Shown here: one piece after another, positions 8,600 through 18,467 of the stretch
Layout of the letters: every line of letters starts with the position of its first letter
How positions within the stretch are numbered: position 1 is the stretch's first letter
Assembly (NCBI RefSeq): GCF_904846645.1
Contig: NZ_CAJHBO010000009.1
Location: 43,764 to 107,763 of the forward strand
DNA: 64,000 bases
DNA from: Psychrobacter sp. Pi2-1
GTDB lineage: Bacteria > Pseudomonadota > Gammaproteobacteria > Pseudomonadales > Moraxellaceae
Direction of reading: 5' to 3'
Notes under the pieces: generated by a model
Database searches by the model: none
Told to the model about the DNA's origin: nothing
What the model saw: only the letters and a program-made list of their open reading frames with translations
Translations under genes and position numbers: made by a program

Positions 8600-9205
8600 T
8601 TAATTACTGGTTTTCTTGCCAACAAATTGTACTACAGCGCTAAGCCCTTGATGCCGCTTTCCTTCTGATACCATACGCAACTTCTCTATACCAATCACTT
8701 CGTTCAGCCCTACAAGCTCATGTTGAAAGTTCTCTAAAGCGCCAAAACGCTCCCTTTGACTGGCTAGTGGGCCACCGACTGCCTCTGTTTCAAGCTGTCG
8801 TTCTGTATAAGCCTCGACGATAAATACTCCCTCTGGCTTGAGAGCAGTGCCAACTTGTGCATGTACATATTGACGTACCGTTTCAGGCACGTGTGCCCAG
8901 ATAGAAACTATGGCATCCCATTTATCCTGACCAAAGTTGTAATCTGCTAAATCAGCTACTTGGGTGGTAATAGCTACCCCTTTCTCTTTGGCCAACTTGT
9001 TCGCTTTGTTTAACCCTACTTCGGACATATCCATCGCAGTTACAGTGAAGCCTTGCTCAGCTAAGAATACTGCATTCCTACCCTCGCCCTCTGCTAGACA
9101 AAGTACGTGTCCACTTACAGGTATCTGCTCAAACGTCTCTCTCAAAAAATCATTAGGTTCGGTACCAAATGCGAACTCTGTACCGCTATAGCGTTCATCC
9201 CACAT
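8600..9205 (-). CDS. Class I SAM-dependent methyltransferase
   Basis: The 201-residue protein starts MWDERYSGTEFAFGTEPNDFL, a start shared by TehB-like small methyltransferases. SAM-binding motif I is VLCLAEGEGRNAVFLAEQG, followed by the acidic residue region TVTAMDMSEVGL and motif IV in WDAIVSIWAHVP. An open frame extends 42 codons further upstream, but ATG 9205 has AGGA eight bases before it and matches the family N-terminus, so the longer form is rejected. The substrate is not visible; relatives act on tellurite, thiols or other small molecules. It is transcribed away from hrpA's end with little space, so read-through from hrpA is possible only in the other order; both run leftward. Confidence 0.85.
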   Translation of the reverse strand: MWDERYSGTEFAFGTEPNDFLRETFEQIPVSGHVLCLAEGEGRNAVFLAEQGFTVTAMDMSEVGLNKANKLAKEKGVAITTQVADLADYNFGQDKWDAIVSIWAHVPETVRQYVHAQVGTALKPEGVFIVEAYTERQLETEAVGGPLASQRERFGALENFQHELVGLNEVIGIEKLRMVSEGKRHQGLSAVVQFVGKKTSN

Positions 9206-9345
9206 TTTAATCGTCCTGTTATTTGAGATTGATATCCAATTTAGTAGGTAACATATGGCATTTAGAAAACGTAGCAATAAAGCACACATCATAAAATTAA
9301 TGTGCGCTCTATAACATAACGTACCATACAAACCTAAAACTTAGC

Positions 9346-12300
9346 CTAACTCACCTTATCCCACATCTTGCTTAGACGCTTGGGCGATACTGCCATACGA
9401 GTTTTCATAGGCTGGGCAAACAGTTGAATACGATACTCTTCCACCATCCAGCGATACTCACTGATGGCTTCTTTGTCCGCACGTCCTGCTAGCCGCTCCA
9501 TATGCAAGTCAAGCGCGTAAACACCATCGAGGTCGGCGTCGAGATTGTGCTCCAGACGCTCTAGTCGAATCTGTAGCGCTTCAAGATAGCGTGGGTACTG
9601 TTGCCAGTGGCTATAGTCCATCCGATAAACAAAATCAGCCAAATGTAAGTCTTCTAGCTGATCTTCGATATCATCGATAGACTCACCAAATATCTCGCGA
9701 TCTAGCATCAGCAACCCTTGGCGGATACGCTGCCAACGAGTGTAGACATTTTTAAGCGTTTTGATAACGCTTTGACCAGTTAATAAGAAGTTATTCACTA
9801 CCACTTCGAGTGTCTGGGTATACTCTTCAGAGGTAAACGGTAGCTCCTCGCTCAATCCAACTGCGATTTCATCGGCGCTTTCTGGTAAATTATCAGAGTG
9901 ATCAAATAAGACGTAGTGTTCTTCGAGAGCCGCGTCTAACGCAGCATCTATAACAATCGTTTTGAGTTTATCCATGTCGCCAAGTGGCGCAAATGCCAGT
10001 TTAAATATACTGTCGATTTGGCTCGTTAACTGCTTTTTCTTTGCACCAAGTTTGCCTTTGATTAAAGTCAGCACCCCGATGCGATGTGCTTGAAGTGCTG
10101 CATTGACATCAGTATATTGATGAATCGATACCGCTTCTCCCGCTTCATCAGCGACGAGTGCCGCAAACTGTTTCATCACCACACCTGCACTATGATGGTT
10201 TTTGCTAAAAGCAAAATGCTCAGGGAACTCAGTATGCACGCCTTGCTGCTCATTTACCGCTTGACTGGTTTCAGATGCATGACGAATCTGTAGGGTTTGT
10301 AGATCACGGCCTTTTTCGATGATACGGTTTTTCTCATCGACCACGCAGATTTGTGGCTGCAAATAACGATCAATCGTAGATGGATTGAAGTTCTCTGGCG
10401 TCACCGACATAATACCGCGACGATGCAACGCCTGACACAGCTGCTTCAGTAATCCTTGCCCACCCTTTGGCTGCAATTCATCAAACAAACTGTCTGCAGT
10501 ATTGGGTATCGGTACGATTTGGCGACGTATCTCTTTTGGTAGCGACTTGAGCAGCTGCAATACCAATTCATAGCGCCAACCAGGCACGCCCCACAGTAGC
10601 TCAATCGCATCGAGCTGCGGTAATGCGGCAAGCGGCACACGTATGGTCACACCATCATCATCGCTGGCGGGATCAAAAATATAACGCAGCGGCAACTTTA
10701 GATCGCCCAGCTTCCACACTTCTGGAAAGTCCCCTGTGGTCGGCGCCTGGCTATTAAGTACATCTTTATCAGTGAAGAATAGATGCTTGGCATCATGCTT
10801 TTCGACTTCTGCACGCCAATCCTCAAACGCTTTACGACTGGCAACGTGCTCAGGAATTTTCTTATCATAGAACTGATAGAGCGTTTCTTCATCCACCAAC
10901 AAATCACGGCGACGCAGCTTGTCTTCGATGCGCTCAACGTGAGCAATCTTGTCCATGTTATGTTGCAAGAATGGTGCATTGCGACCAAAATTGCCTGTCA
11001 CCAAGCCATCACGGATAAATATCTCTCGTGACTCGACCAGATTAACTTGCTCATAGTTAGTCAGCTGCTTACTAATAATAATCAGTCCAAACAGACTAAT
11101 CTGAGCGTAAGCTTTAACTCGTCCTGTTTTCTTGGACCAGTGTGGCTCAAAGTAATGATATTTCAGCAAATCACCTGCCGCTGAAATAATCCATTCTGGT
11201 TCGATTTTGGCAACAGTACGCATAAAGACTTGTGAAGTCTCCACCATTTCAAACGCCATCACCCAAGGTGGTATTTGTTTAAACACCGTACTGGCTGGGA
11301 ATATCTTGGCCTTTTGCTGACGCGCCGCCAAATACTCACCGCGGCTTTCGGTCTTGTGCGCGATGATAGATAATAAACCCGTCAATAACGCTCTATGCAG
11401 ATTGGCATATTTAACCGCTTTTAACTCTTCGTCTTCGATCGCAGTCGGATCATTGACAGCCACATTTTTATCAGAAGCTTTTGATTCATTAACATCAGTT
11501 AATTTCAGCTCAGTGACCATCTGTACCAACTGACGATGCGTCTGATGCCATTCACGTACACGCGGGAAGCTTAAATAGTTCTTCTTAGTAAACTGCTTAC
11601 GCTGATTGCCAGACAGTTTATTACCGTCTTCATCTTTTTCAAATAGCGCCTTCCATAGACTCAAATAAAACAAAAAGTCAGAGTCGTCTTGACGGAAGAC
11701 CGCATGCTTTTGATCCGCTTGCGTGCGTTTATTGGCAGGACGCTCGCGTGGATCCTGTACAGCAAGCGCTGCCACAACGATCAGCATTTCGCGAATACAA
11801 TCAAAATCAGAACCAGCCACCAGCATACGTGCTAGCCTTGGATCGATTGGCATACGTGCCATTTTCTGACCAGTTGCTGTCAAACGCAGATGATCAAGCC
11901 CTTTCTTAGCTTTTGGTTTATTGGTTTTGTCCTGAGCAGCGATGTCTTTCTTAGAGGTAATAGCGCCCAATTCATCTAGCAATTTATGACCATCAGTAAC
12001 CAATCGGCTATCAGGCGGCTCAATGAATTCAAAGTCATCTACACTACCTAGACGTAGGTTGGCCATTTGTAGGATTACTGACGCTAAATTAGTACGTAAA
12101 ATTTCAGGCTCAGTAAACTCAGGGCGACCACTAAAATCTTCTTCACTATAAAGACGAATACAAACACCTGGAGCAACACGGCCACAGCGACCTTTACGCT
12201 GATTAGCCGCTGCTTGGGAAATTGCTTCAATCGGTAAACGCTGTACGCGCGAGCGATACGAGTAACGCGAAATCCGCGCAAAACCCAAGTCAATCACATA

Positions 12301-13578
12301 GCGGATACCTGGTACGGTCAATGCAGTCTCAGCAACGTTGGTCGCGATAACAATACGGCGACCTCGACCCGATGGTTGAAAGATACGCTGCTGCTCTTCG
12401 TAAGTCTGCCGTGCAAATAGTGGCAGTACTTCGGTATGGCGCGGACCATGACGCTCAAGCACCTCTTGCGTTTCGCGAATCTCCGCTTCAGTCGCAGCAA
12501 ATATCAAAATATCAGCTTGATCGGCGTGGCCTTTGCTCTGCGCATCGCTAAAGCACTCTTCGACAGCGGCAACCACAGCACGCGGCAGGTTCTCTTCAAA
12601 ATCATCGTAGCTGTCATCCTCTGAGCTGTTTACTGGCTCATCTGTCAACGGACGATAACGGACTTCTACTGGAAAGCTACGCCCTTCTACATTAAAAATA
12701 GGTGCAGGAACTTGCCGTTTTAGCTTGTTATCATAATGGCTGAAATACTCACTAAAGCGCTTGGTATCAAGGGTCGCCGAGGTAATAATGACTTTTAAAT
12801 CTGGGCGCTTGGGCAGCATCTTTTTGAGATAACCCATAATAAAATCGATGTTCAAACTACGCTCATGCGCCTCATCGATAATAATCGTATCGTACTTACT
12901 CAAGAACCGATCATGACCCAACTCAGCGAGCAGAATACCATCGGTCATGAGCTTTACAACAGATTGCGCTGTCCCTTGCTCATTGAAGCGAATCTTAAAA
13001 CTGACAGTATTACCTAATGGCTCACCCAGCTCTTCTGCGATACGGTTTGCCACACTACGAGCAGCCAATCGTCTCGGCTGTGTATGCCCTATCTGCCCTG
13101 TGATACCACGCCCTGCCAGCATCGCAAGCTTAGGCAGCTGCGTCGTTTTACCAGAACCCGTCTCACCAGCGACAATAATGACTTGATTATCGATAATCGC
13201 TTGTACTAAGTCTTCTGCGCGCTGGCTAACAGGCAGATCTAAATTTAGCTTGGTAGGTAAATCACTTGGAATACTATCGATACGTGCCTGCACAGCTTCT
13301 TGAGAACGCGTTTTGATTTTTTCGTACTGAGCACGTTTCTTGGCGATTACATCATCTGAATTATTCTTTTGCTCAGAATCATGATCAGATTTTTTATTTT
13401 TAGATACAGCAGCACGTGCCAGTTCTCGCTCAAGACGGCTTAAGTAATAGCTATCCTTTGCAAGTACTGGTAGATCCGCCAGTGGTACTGCTGGCTTCTT
13501 AGTATCTTGAGTTTCATTTACAGTAGATGTATCTGGATCGCTGTTTTTAGGAATATTGGGCTTAGAAGTATTGGGCAT
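9346..13578 (-). CDS. hrpA: ATP-dependent RNA helicase HrpA
   Basis: HrpA is a DEAH-box helicase of about 1300 residues involved in mRNA processing and rescue of stalled ribosomes. This 1410-residue protein shows the motifs in order: Walker A GETGSGKT at residues 138-145, DEAH at 235-238, SAT at about 266, and QRKGRCGRVAPGVCIRLY for motif VI. These are followed by the helicase-associated and OB-like domains and the long C-terminal DUF3418 region. The N-terminal 60 residues are polar and variable. The ATG at 13578 (MPNTSK) is the first in frame. Downstream, only 140 bases separate it from the methyltransferase start, so the two may be co-transcribed. There are no signs of decay along the frame. 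Confidence 0.95.
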   Translation of the reverse strand: MPNTSKPNIPKNSDPDTSTVNETQDTKKPAVPLADLPVLAKDSYYLSRLERELARAAVSKNKKSDHDSEQKNNSDDVIAKKRAQYEKIKTRSQEAVQARIDSIPSDLPTKLNLDLPVSQRAEDLVQAIIDNQVIIVAGETGSGKTTQLPKLAMLAGRGITGQIGHTQPRRLAARSVANRIAEELGEPLGNTVSFKIRFNEQGTAQSVVKLMTDGILLAELGHDRFLSKYDTIIIDEAHERSLNIDFIMGYLKKMLPKRPDLKVIITSATLDTKRFSEYFSHYDNKLKRQVPAPIFNVEGRSFPVEVRYRPLTDEPVNSSEDDSYDDFEENLPRAVVAAVEECFSDAQSKGHADQADILIFAATEAEIRETQEVLERHGPRHTEVLPLFARQTYEEQQRIFQPSGRGRRIVIATNVAETALTVPGIRYVIDLGFARISRYSYRSRVQRLPIEAISQAAANQRKGRCGRVAPGVCIRLYSEEDFSGRPEFTEPEILRTNLASVILQMANLRLGSVDDFEFIEPPDSRLVTDGHKLLDELGAITSKKDIAAQDKTNKPKAKKGLDHLRLTATGQKMARMPIDPRLARMLVAGSDFDCIREMLIVVAALAVQDPRERPANKRTQADQKHAVFRQDDSDFLFYLSLWKALFEKDEDGNKLSGNQRKQFTKKNYLSFPRVREWHQTHRQLVQMVTELKLTDVNESKASDKNVAVNDPTAIEDEELKAVKYANLHRALLTGLLSIIAHKTESRGEYLAARQQKAKIFPASTVFKQIPPWVMAFEMVETSQVFMRTVAKIEPEWIISAAGDLLKYHYFEPHWSKKTGRVKAYAQISLFGLIIISKQLTNYEQVNLVESREIFIRDGLVTGNFGRNAPFLQHNMDKIAHVERIEDKLRRRDLLVDEETLYQFYDKKIPEHVASRKAFEDWRAEVEKHDAKHLFFTDKDVLNSQAPTTGDFPEVWKLGDLKLPLRYIFDPASDDDGVTIRVPLAALPQLDAIELLWGVPGWRYELVLQLLKSLPKEIRRQIVPIPNTADSLFDELQPKGGQGLLKQLCQALHRRGIMSVTPENFNPSTIDRYLQPQICVVDEKNRIIEKGRDLQTLQIRHASETSQAVNEQQGVHTEFPEHFAFSKNHHSAGVVMKQFAALVADEAGEAVSIHQYTDVNAALQAHRIGVLTLIKGKLGAKKKQLTSQIDSIFKLAFAPLGDMDKLKTIVIDAALDAALEEHYVLFDHSDNLPESADEIAVGLSEELPFTSEEYTQTLEVVVNNFLLTGQSVIKTLKNVYTRWQRIRQGLLMLDREIFGESIDDIEDQLEDLHLADFVYRMDYSHWQQYPRYLEALQIRLERLEHNLDADLDGVYALDLHMERLAGRADKEAISEYRWMVEEYRIQLFAQPMKTRMAVSPKRLSKMWDKVS

Positions 13579-13784
13579 ATTTGCTTAGGCTATTTATTAT
13601 GTAGAAGTGGTTAGATTATGGGGGTAATTGGGGTATGATTCAAGTTAGTCGAGTCCTGATTGCTCTTGTATCAATAATGCTGAAACTATCACACATTACA
13701 GAACGTATCCGAACTTAAGTTATCCAGTAAGTTCATTTAATCAAGCATGTATTGGGTTACTTTTATAAAATTTAGATGAACCTA

Positions 13785-14375
13785 TTATAGCGCCAATTTC
13801 TTTAAATTCTTGATGCTTAGATAGCCAACATATTCTTTGTCTTCGCAAGCATTCAGCTCATCTATATCACTGATAGGCTCAATCGAAAGTCGAACATTTG
13901 AGAGAAGATCATTTACGTTATATATGTCATCTATATCTACTGCAAACTTATCATCGATATGTGAGGCAGCGTCAAAAGGTGATGTTTCATCTTTAAAAGT
14001 AAATTGCTTATAAAAATCACTGTTCTTCGCTTGTTTGATCGCGTCAGCTTGGTTAGGTGCAACGATGAGTAGCTTATAATGGAATTCTTCAAAACTGCCC
14101 TGCTGATAGCCACCTAGATTGATAAAGAATAACTTTAAGTCAGCAGCAGCCGTTATTTGCTGACTTGGTTCAATTAACTTGATGGCATAACTACCCACTT
14201 TAGTAACTGCTCGATATGAATCAATATGCCATTTATTTTTTACTTCAGGCCAATGCTCATTGATATCTCCTATCAAGTCACTCACCTGGCTGGCTGCGCC
14301 AAAGAAAATATCGTGTTGCTCAATCAGACGGCCTTTAGGACGACCGCCCAGTTGAACCATATATAGTGTTACCAT
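13785..14375 (-). CDS. DUF1543 domain protein
   Basis: The 196-residue protein starts MVTLYMVQLGGRPKGRLIEQ and contains KLFFINLGGYQQGSFEEFH at about residues 84-102, a partial repeat of the N-terminal LGGRPKG motif. This twofold LGG pattern with aromatic residues is typical of DUF1543 proteins, which are small, soluble and of unknown function. No signal peptide or membrane segment is present. The ATG at 14375 has a weak AGAG upstream. It lies downstream of a leftward phosphoesterase gene with an 85-base gap, and may form a transcription unit with it. Confidence 0.8.
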   Translation of the reverse strand: MVTLYMVQLGGRPKGRLIEQHDIFFGAASQVSDLIGDINEHWPEVKNKWHIDSYRAVTKVGSYAIKLIEPSQQITAAADLKLFFINLGGYQQGSFEEFHYKLLIVAPNQADAIKQAKNSDFYKQFTFKDETSPFDAASHIDDKFAVDIDDIYNVNDLLSNVRLSIEPISDIDELNACEDKEYVGYLSIKNLKKLAL

Positions 14376-14460
14376 TTTACGTAATCTCTATTAAATCAAA
14401 ATCCATAGTTAATCTAAAGGTAATGCTGTTAGTGCTAGGATAGAATGTTTTTAAGTACTG

Positions 14461-15267
14461 TCATACTGGAACTACTCTACCCGTCTTCAATGCAAATGCC
14501 CAATCTTCACGTCCGTTTCTTAGAGCCATATTTGCTGCTGCTTCATGGTTATAAGCCACTTTGACATGCTCAGTTTGCCAATGTTTACCTTGTTGAGTCT
14601 CAATACACTTGATAAGAGCATAATTAGCATGAGGCGAATAAGTTTGCATCTTATGAATAATAGGCAAATCATCTTCGTAAGCTGGATAGCCAACGCTACC
14701 ACTATTCACAATAGTTTGTCCTGACGACAGTACTACTGTTCGCGGGATGTGTGTATGACCACATAAGATAACATCATTATCAATACCATCAAGTAACGCC
14801 AATATAGTCGCATCATTACGCACTATTGGTTGACCCGTTTCGATATCCTCTAGTAAATATATCATGTCATCGGTCGGCGAACCGTGGCAGAGGTATACAT
14901 CCTGACTTACATGAAAATCAAATGGCAAAGACCGCATCCATTCAATCGCTTTTTTAGAGAGATCTTTGATAATAAAACCCATGGTTGGATTATTAGCAAT
15001 TTCTGCCGTAGTGGCTTCATAAATCTGCCTATCCTGATTGCCTCTAATAGTAATAATATCATCTCGATTTGCTATTAATAGCTCATAGGTAGCATAAGGC
15101 GCTATTGGCCCGTACAAAATATCACCAAGATTGACAATCTGATCAACATCTCGATATCTTATATCGGCAAGTACAGCTTCAAGGGCGTAGACATTACTAT
15201 GAATATCTGAAATCGCAGCGATGGTTGTTATCTGTTTCTTTTCTAAGTTATCCATTTCCTGACTCAC
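14461..15267 (-). CDS. Calcineurin-like metallophosphoesterase
   Basis: The 268-residue protein shows all metal-binding motifs of the family: SDIHSN near residue 21, NLGDILYGP, RGNQD, LCHGSPTDD and CGHTHIPRT. It has no signal peptide, so it is cytoplasmic and probably hydrolyses a phosphodiester or phosphoprotein. The longest form begins at GTG 15267; an ATG at 15255 (MDNLEKKQ) overlaps the stop of the upstream hydrolase and could also serve. Both starts overlap the preceding gene, indicating translational coupling. The tail of the frame, GREDWAFALKTGRV, resembles the end of bacterial YfcE-like or diadenosine-tetraphosphatase-like relatives. The substrate remains unknown. Confidence 0.85.
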   Translation of the reverse strand: MSQEMDNLEKKQITTIAAISDIHSNVYALEAVLADIRYRDVDQIVNLGDILYGPIAPYATYELLIANRDDIITIRGNQDRQIYEATTAEIANNPTMGFIIKDLSKKAIEWMRSLPFDFHVSQDVYLCHGSPTDDMIYLLEDIETGQPIVRNDATILALLDGIDNDVILCGHTHIPRTVVLSSGQTIVNSGSVGYPAYEDDLPIIHKMQTYSPHANYALIKCIETQQGKHWQTEHVKVAYNHEAAANMALRNGREDWAFALKTGRVVPV

Positions 15268-16288
15268 TAATCAAAAACTGCTTTACAACGTCAACGGTTG
15301 CTAACGGATCTTCTTCGTGCGGTACATGACCTAAGTCATCAAATACCTTAAGCTGACTATTACGTATATCTCTATGAAATAACGCGGCGTTTTCTACAGG
15401 AATAAGATCATCTTTTGCACCCCATAAGATTAAAGTCGGTATGTCCAGCTGCTTTATTTGCGCTTGGACACTGGCATCATCGCTCTCATTTAGGCGACGA
15501 CTCAAAGCCTGCCGATTACCTTGGCGCAAGGTCAATTCATAGTATCTATTAACCAAGGCATCGTTTACTTTGCTATTGTCTGCATACACACTTAAAACGC
15601 TTTTTTCGACGACACTTCTGGGTAGGATACGATTTAAAATTGGTGACATCATTGGATATTTAGCAAGTTTAAAACCAATAGGGACATGTTTGGGTGTTGC
15701 TGGATAACCAACTGAGTCTACCAGTATCAATCGATTGACACGCTCAGGATACAAAGCTGCGGTACGCCACGCTACCTTGCCTCCTAATGAGTTACCGGCT
15801 AGCGTGACGCGGTCCAGCTTCAAATGATTGAGTACTTCAATAACAAACGCCGCGTAATTTTCGCTGCTATATTGCGTGCTCTCGTCCACATAAGGACCTG
15901 TCAAACCAAACCCTGGCAAATCCATGCTCACGACACAGTACTGATCAGACAGCGCCTTGGTCCAGCCCTCCCATGTATGCAAACTTGCCGATGTACCATG
16001 CAATAAAACGATTGTTTCAGGTTGATTCTTTTCGGCTGCATCGCCACGGTGTGTATGACAATTAGCTGACTGCACTACATGCGCCTGCATACCTTGTATG
16101 TCTATAAATTCGCTGTTGGGTAGTTGCCATTGTTTTAACTCAGCGATGGTACGATCAGGCGCCCAGTATTTTGCTATAAATACCATTATCACAGCAATTG
16201 CGCCTAGCACTATGAGAATAATTGCTTTTAATAAATACTGTGTCATGTGATCAAATCCATTCAATAAGATGACGTTAATAATAAACAT
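15248..16288 (-). CDS. Membrane-anchored alpha/beta hydrolase
   Basis: The 346-residue frame encodes an N-terminal membrane segment (about residues 18-40) followed by an alpha/beta-hydrolase fold. The oxyanion motif LLHGTSASLHTWEGW, the nucleophile elbow GNSLGG, the acid LWGAKDDLIP and the base DLGHVPHEEDP are all present, so the catalytic Ser-Asp-His triad is complete. ATG 16246 (MTQYLLK) fits such proteins better than ATG 16288, whose 14 extra residues are hydrophobic but lack a good ribosome site; both are possible. It overlaps the phosphoesterase by up to 20 bases. Likely an esterase or lipase acting on small substrates at the membrane. Confidence 0.88.
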   Translation of the reverse strand: MFIINVILLNGFDHMTQYLLKAIILIVLGAIAVIMVFIAKYWAPDRTIAELKQWQLPNSEFIDIQGMQAHVVQSANCHTHRGDAAEKNQPETIVLLHGTSASLHTWEGWTKALSDQYCVVSMDLPGFGLTGPYVDESTQYSSENYAAFVIEVLNHLKLDRVTLAGNSLGGKVAWRTAALYPERVNRLILVDSVGYPATPKHVPIGFKLAKYPMMSPILNRILPRSVVEKSVLSVYADNSKVNDALVNRYYELTLRQGNRQALSRRLNESDDASVQAQIKQLDIPTLILWGAKDDLIPVENAALFHRDIRNSQLKVFDDLGHVPHEEDPLATVDVVKQFLISESGNG

Positions 16289-16318
16289 TCTATACCGTTA
16301 TCTCGTATGATAAGCCAT

Positions 16319-16361
16319 AAAAAACCCGACGTTTAAGAATCACTTAAACATCGGGGTTTTT
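16319..16361 (-). terminator. Strong hairpin between leftward transporter gene and hydrolase gene
   Basis: AAAAAACCCGACGTTTAAG and CTTAAACATCGGGGTTTTT pair across a four-base loop with a T-run on the minus strand. Because it lies downstream of the DASS transporter gene on that strand, it should end that transcript. Confidence 0.85.
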
Positions 16362-16401
16362 AGCATTTGTACATATGACTGTGTCTACATGAGCTATTTA
16401 A

Positions 16402-17823
16402 CTACAATAAGAAAAAGTATGCCCAACACCCAATGATGATAGTAGAGATAATATTAAGGATGACACCTGTACGTATCATCTCTGTTTGCTTGATCAAACC
16501 TGTACCAAACACAATAGCATTCGGCGGCGTGGCAACTGGTAGCATAAAGGCACAAGACGCACCGATACCAATAATAAGTACTAAGACCTCACTCGGTATA
16601 CCCATATGCTCGGCAATTGCCACAAACACAGGTACTAAGAGCGCGGCTGAAGCCGTATTTGATGCAAACTCTGTCAAGAAAATAATAAAGGCTGAGATTG
16701 CAAGCATCACCACCAATAGTGGTGCTGTTTGTAAGCCATTAGCAACCGTCTCGCCTAACACTAATGACGCACCTGATACTTTTAAGATATTTGATAGCGC
16801 AATACCGCCACCAAATAACATGAGCACGCCCCAATCCGTGTTGTCTGATACCTGTTTCCAAGAAACTAGACCCAAGCTCACGACCGCCACTGCTGCAAGC
16901 AACGCGACAACGGCATCTGTATCTTCGATACCAACTGCAGCCCCAATTTGTTTAGACAACATCCAGCTAGCTGCCGTGACAATGAAAACAGTAATTGTTA
17001 ATAGGCGGGTTTTGGTCCAAGGAATGATTTCATCTTGCTCTAGCTGCATAGTACGGTTTAGGTTCGGCTTTAGATACAAATACATCGCACCCAACAGTAC
17101 TGGTAATAGTATCAGCATCATTGGGATACCAAACTTCATCCAATCAACAAATGCGATATCCAATGCTTTTGCAGCAATGGCATTTGGTGGCGAGCCGACA
17201 ATCGTGCCCAAACCACCCAAACTTGCTGAATAAGCAATACCAAGCAGTACAAACACAAAAGTACCGCGATCTTCTTTACTATCAACTTGCGTTAAAATAC
17301 CGAGTGCCAATGGGAGCATCATTGCCGTTGTCGCTGTATTCGATATCCACATGGACAAGAATGCAGTCACACCAAATATCAAAAATACTGCTGTACTGAG
17401 CTTACCACCCGACAACGATAGAATTTTTAACGCGATTTTTCTATCGAGCTTTTGTACATGTAACGCGGCAGCCAAGGCAAAACCACCAAAGAAGAGATAA
17501 ATAATGGGGCTGGCAAAGCTCTGCAGACCGACTTCAGCATTAAAATCAGGAATGCCAACCAAAGTACCAACTACAACCACTAAAATCGCAGTGATAGTGA
17601 CGTGTATCGCCTCAGTGAGCCATAGCACGCCAATAAAGAATAACAACGCTAACCCTTTATTTGCACTAACTTCAAATGGTAATACGCTATAAATAATAAA
17701 GCTAATGATTGCCGCGATGGCGACCACGATCAACCCTTTTCCCGTTCCCTTTGGGAATGTATCTGTAAATAAATATTCATTGCCATCATTAGGAAGATGG
17801 CTATCCAGTTTTTTCTCTGACAT
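16402..17823 (-). CDS. DASS/SLC13 family sodium-coupled anion (dicarboxylate) transporter
   Basis: The 473-residue protein has a short polar N-terminus and about eleven or twelve membrane segments. Both SNT signature motifs that bind sodium and carboxylate are present: WISNTATTAMMLP in the first half and EFASNTASAALLVP in the second. The GGFALAAALH and LFGGGIALS loops typical of SLC13 carriers are also present, with ATPPNAIVFGTG near the C-terminus. It most likely imports C4-dicarboxylates or citrate with sodium, though sulphate or other anions are possible in the family. AAGGA stands seven bases before the ATG. A long open frame of 266 codons lies antisense within it and is judged to be a shadow. 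Confidence 0.92.
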   Translation of the reverse strand: MSEKKLDSHLPNDGNEYLFTDTFPKGTGKGLIVVAIAAIISFIIYSVLPFEVSANKGLALLFFIGVLWLTEAIHVTITAILVVVVGTLVGIPDFNAEVGLQSFASPIIYLFFGGFALAAALHVQKLDRKIALKILSLSGGKLSTAVFLIFGVTAFLSMWISNTATTAMMLPLALGILTQVDSKEDRGTFVFVLLGIAYSASLGGLGTIVGSPPNAIAAKALDIAFVDWMKFGIPMMLILLPVLLGAMYLYLKPNLNRTMQLEQDEIIPWTKTRLLTITVFIVTAASWMLSKQIGAAVGIEDTDAVVALLAAVAVVSLGLVSWKQVSDNTDWGVLMLFGGGIALSNILKVSGASLVLGETVANGLQTAPLLVVMLAISAFIIFLTEFASNTASAALLVPVFVAIAEHMGIPSEVLVLIIGIGASCAFMLPVATPPNAIVFGTGLIKQTEMIRTGVILNIISTIIIGCWAYFFLL

Positions 17824-18198
17824 AAATTATCCTTATTGCCTCCAGAGGGAATATGACGTCAAAAATTATTGCAATACACAATTATTGTATGACATCATTA
17901 TATTCATATAGCGAATATTACGCGGGAAAATATCATATCAGAATAATTTATATATGAATACAATCTGATTAATTTTGTTTCTTTAGCTCATCTGTTTGAT
18001 TCGTTAATAGCGGTTACCCTTCGACTAGTTTTATTTTTAAACAATGGCTCTCTCACTGCTTTCATACAGACCTTGATTTATAAAAATTACATAAAGCCTC
18101 TAAACATTTATCATTTAGGGCTATACAAGCAAAAACTGATACCACATAATCAAAAGGTTAAATAGAAAATTATCAATAAAAACAAAAGGAATAACTTT
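17824..18198. other. Intergenic region ahead of the DASS gene and the 53-residue gene
   Basis: These 375 bases are AT-rich. An imperfect palindrome lies near 17900-17925 (TATTCATATAGCGAATA). The region holds two divergent promoters, but no clear box or RNA element could be assigned. Confidence 0.35.
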
Positions 18199-18360
18199 AT
18201 GACAGACGCAAATAAAACTGATGCAACCACTAAAATGGCACCAAAAGACATTAACCAAGATGGGTTGGCCGAAAAAGATCAACAGCGTACTGACGACTCT
18301 GTATTAGATATGATGCAAGGTATGCATGAACATGAAAATCATGAAGAAGATAGAAAATAA
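18199..18360 (+). CDS. Small acidic protein, 53 residues, function unknown
   Basis: A short frame begins ATG at 18199 with AAAGGA eight bases upstream and ends TAA at 18360. The product is hydrophilic and acidic, with MTDANKTDATTK at the start, DGLAEKDQQRTDDSVLDMM in the middle and a His/Glu-rich end (HEHENHEEDRK). It has no membrane segment and no cysteine. A good ribosome site, biased composition and a strong terminator directly downstream suggest a real gene. The His/Glu tail could bind metal, but that is speculative. I know no family for it; small stress-related proteins of this kind are common and usually unannotated. Confidence 0.65.
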   Translation: MTDANKTDATTKMAPKDINQDGLAEKDQQRTDDSVLDMMQGMHEHENHEEDRK

Positions 18361-18421
18361 ATCTCAGTAGCAATGACGTTTATCTTCATTTTTAAGTAGA
18401 TTATGTTTATCTAGTACAAAC

Positions 18422-18467
18422 AAAAAAGATAGGCGTTTATCACTATGATAAGCGCCTATCTTTTTTT
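18422..18467. terminator. Bidirectional terminator overlapping the DUF1275 gene end
   Basis: AAAAAAGATAGGCG at 18422-18435 pairs with CGCCTATCTTTTTT at 18453-18466, with TTTATC/GATAA extending the stem. It ends the rightward small gene, and it encodes the last eight codons and stop of the leftward DUF1275 gene. Confidence 0.85.

Noticed and set aside
9206..9331. N-terminal extension of the methyltransferase
   Set aside because: It is Cys- and Leu-rich, unlike the family, and ATG 9205 has a good ribosome site and a conserved start.
16433..17233. 266-codon open frame antisense to the DASS transporter
   Set aside because: It mirrors the codon pattern of the real gene on the other strand, has no ribosome site and no recognisable domain.
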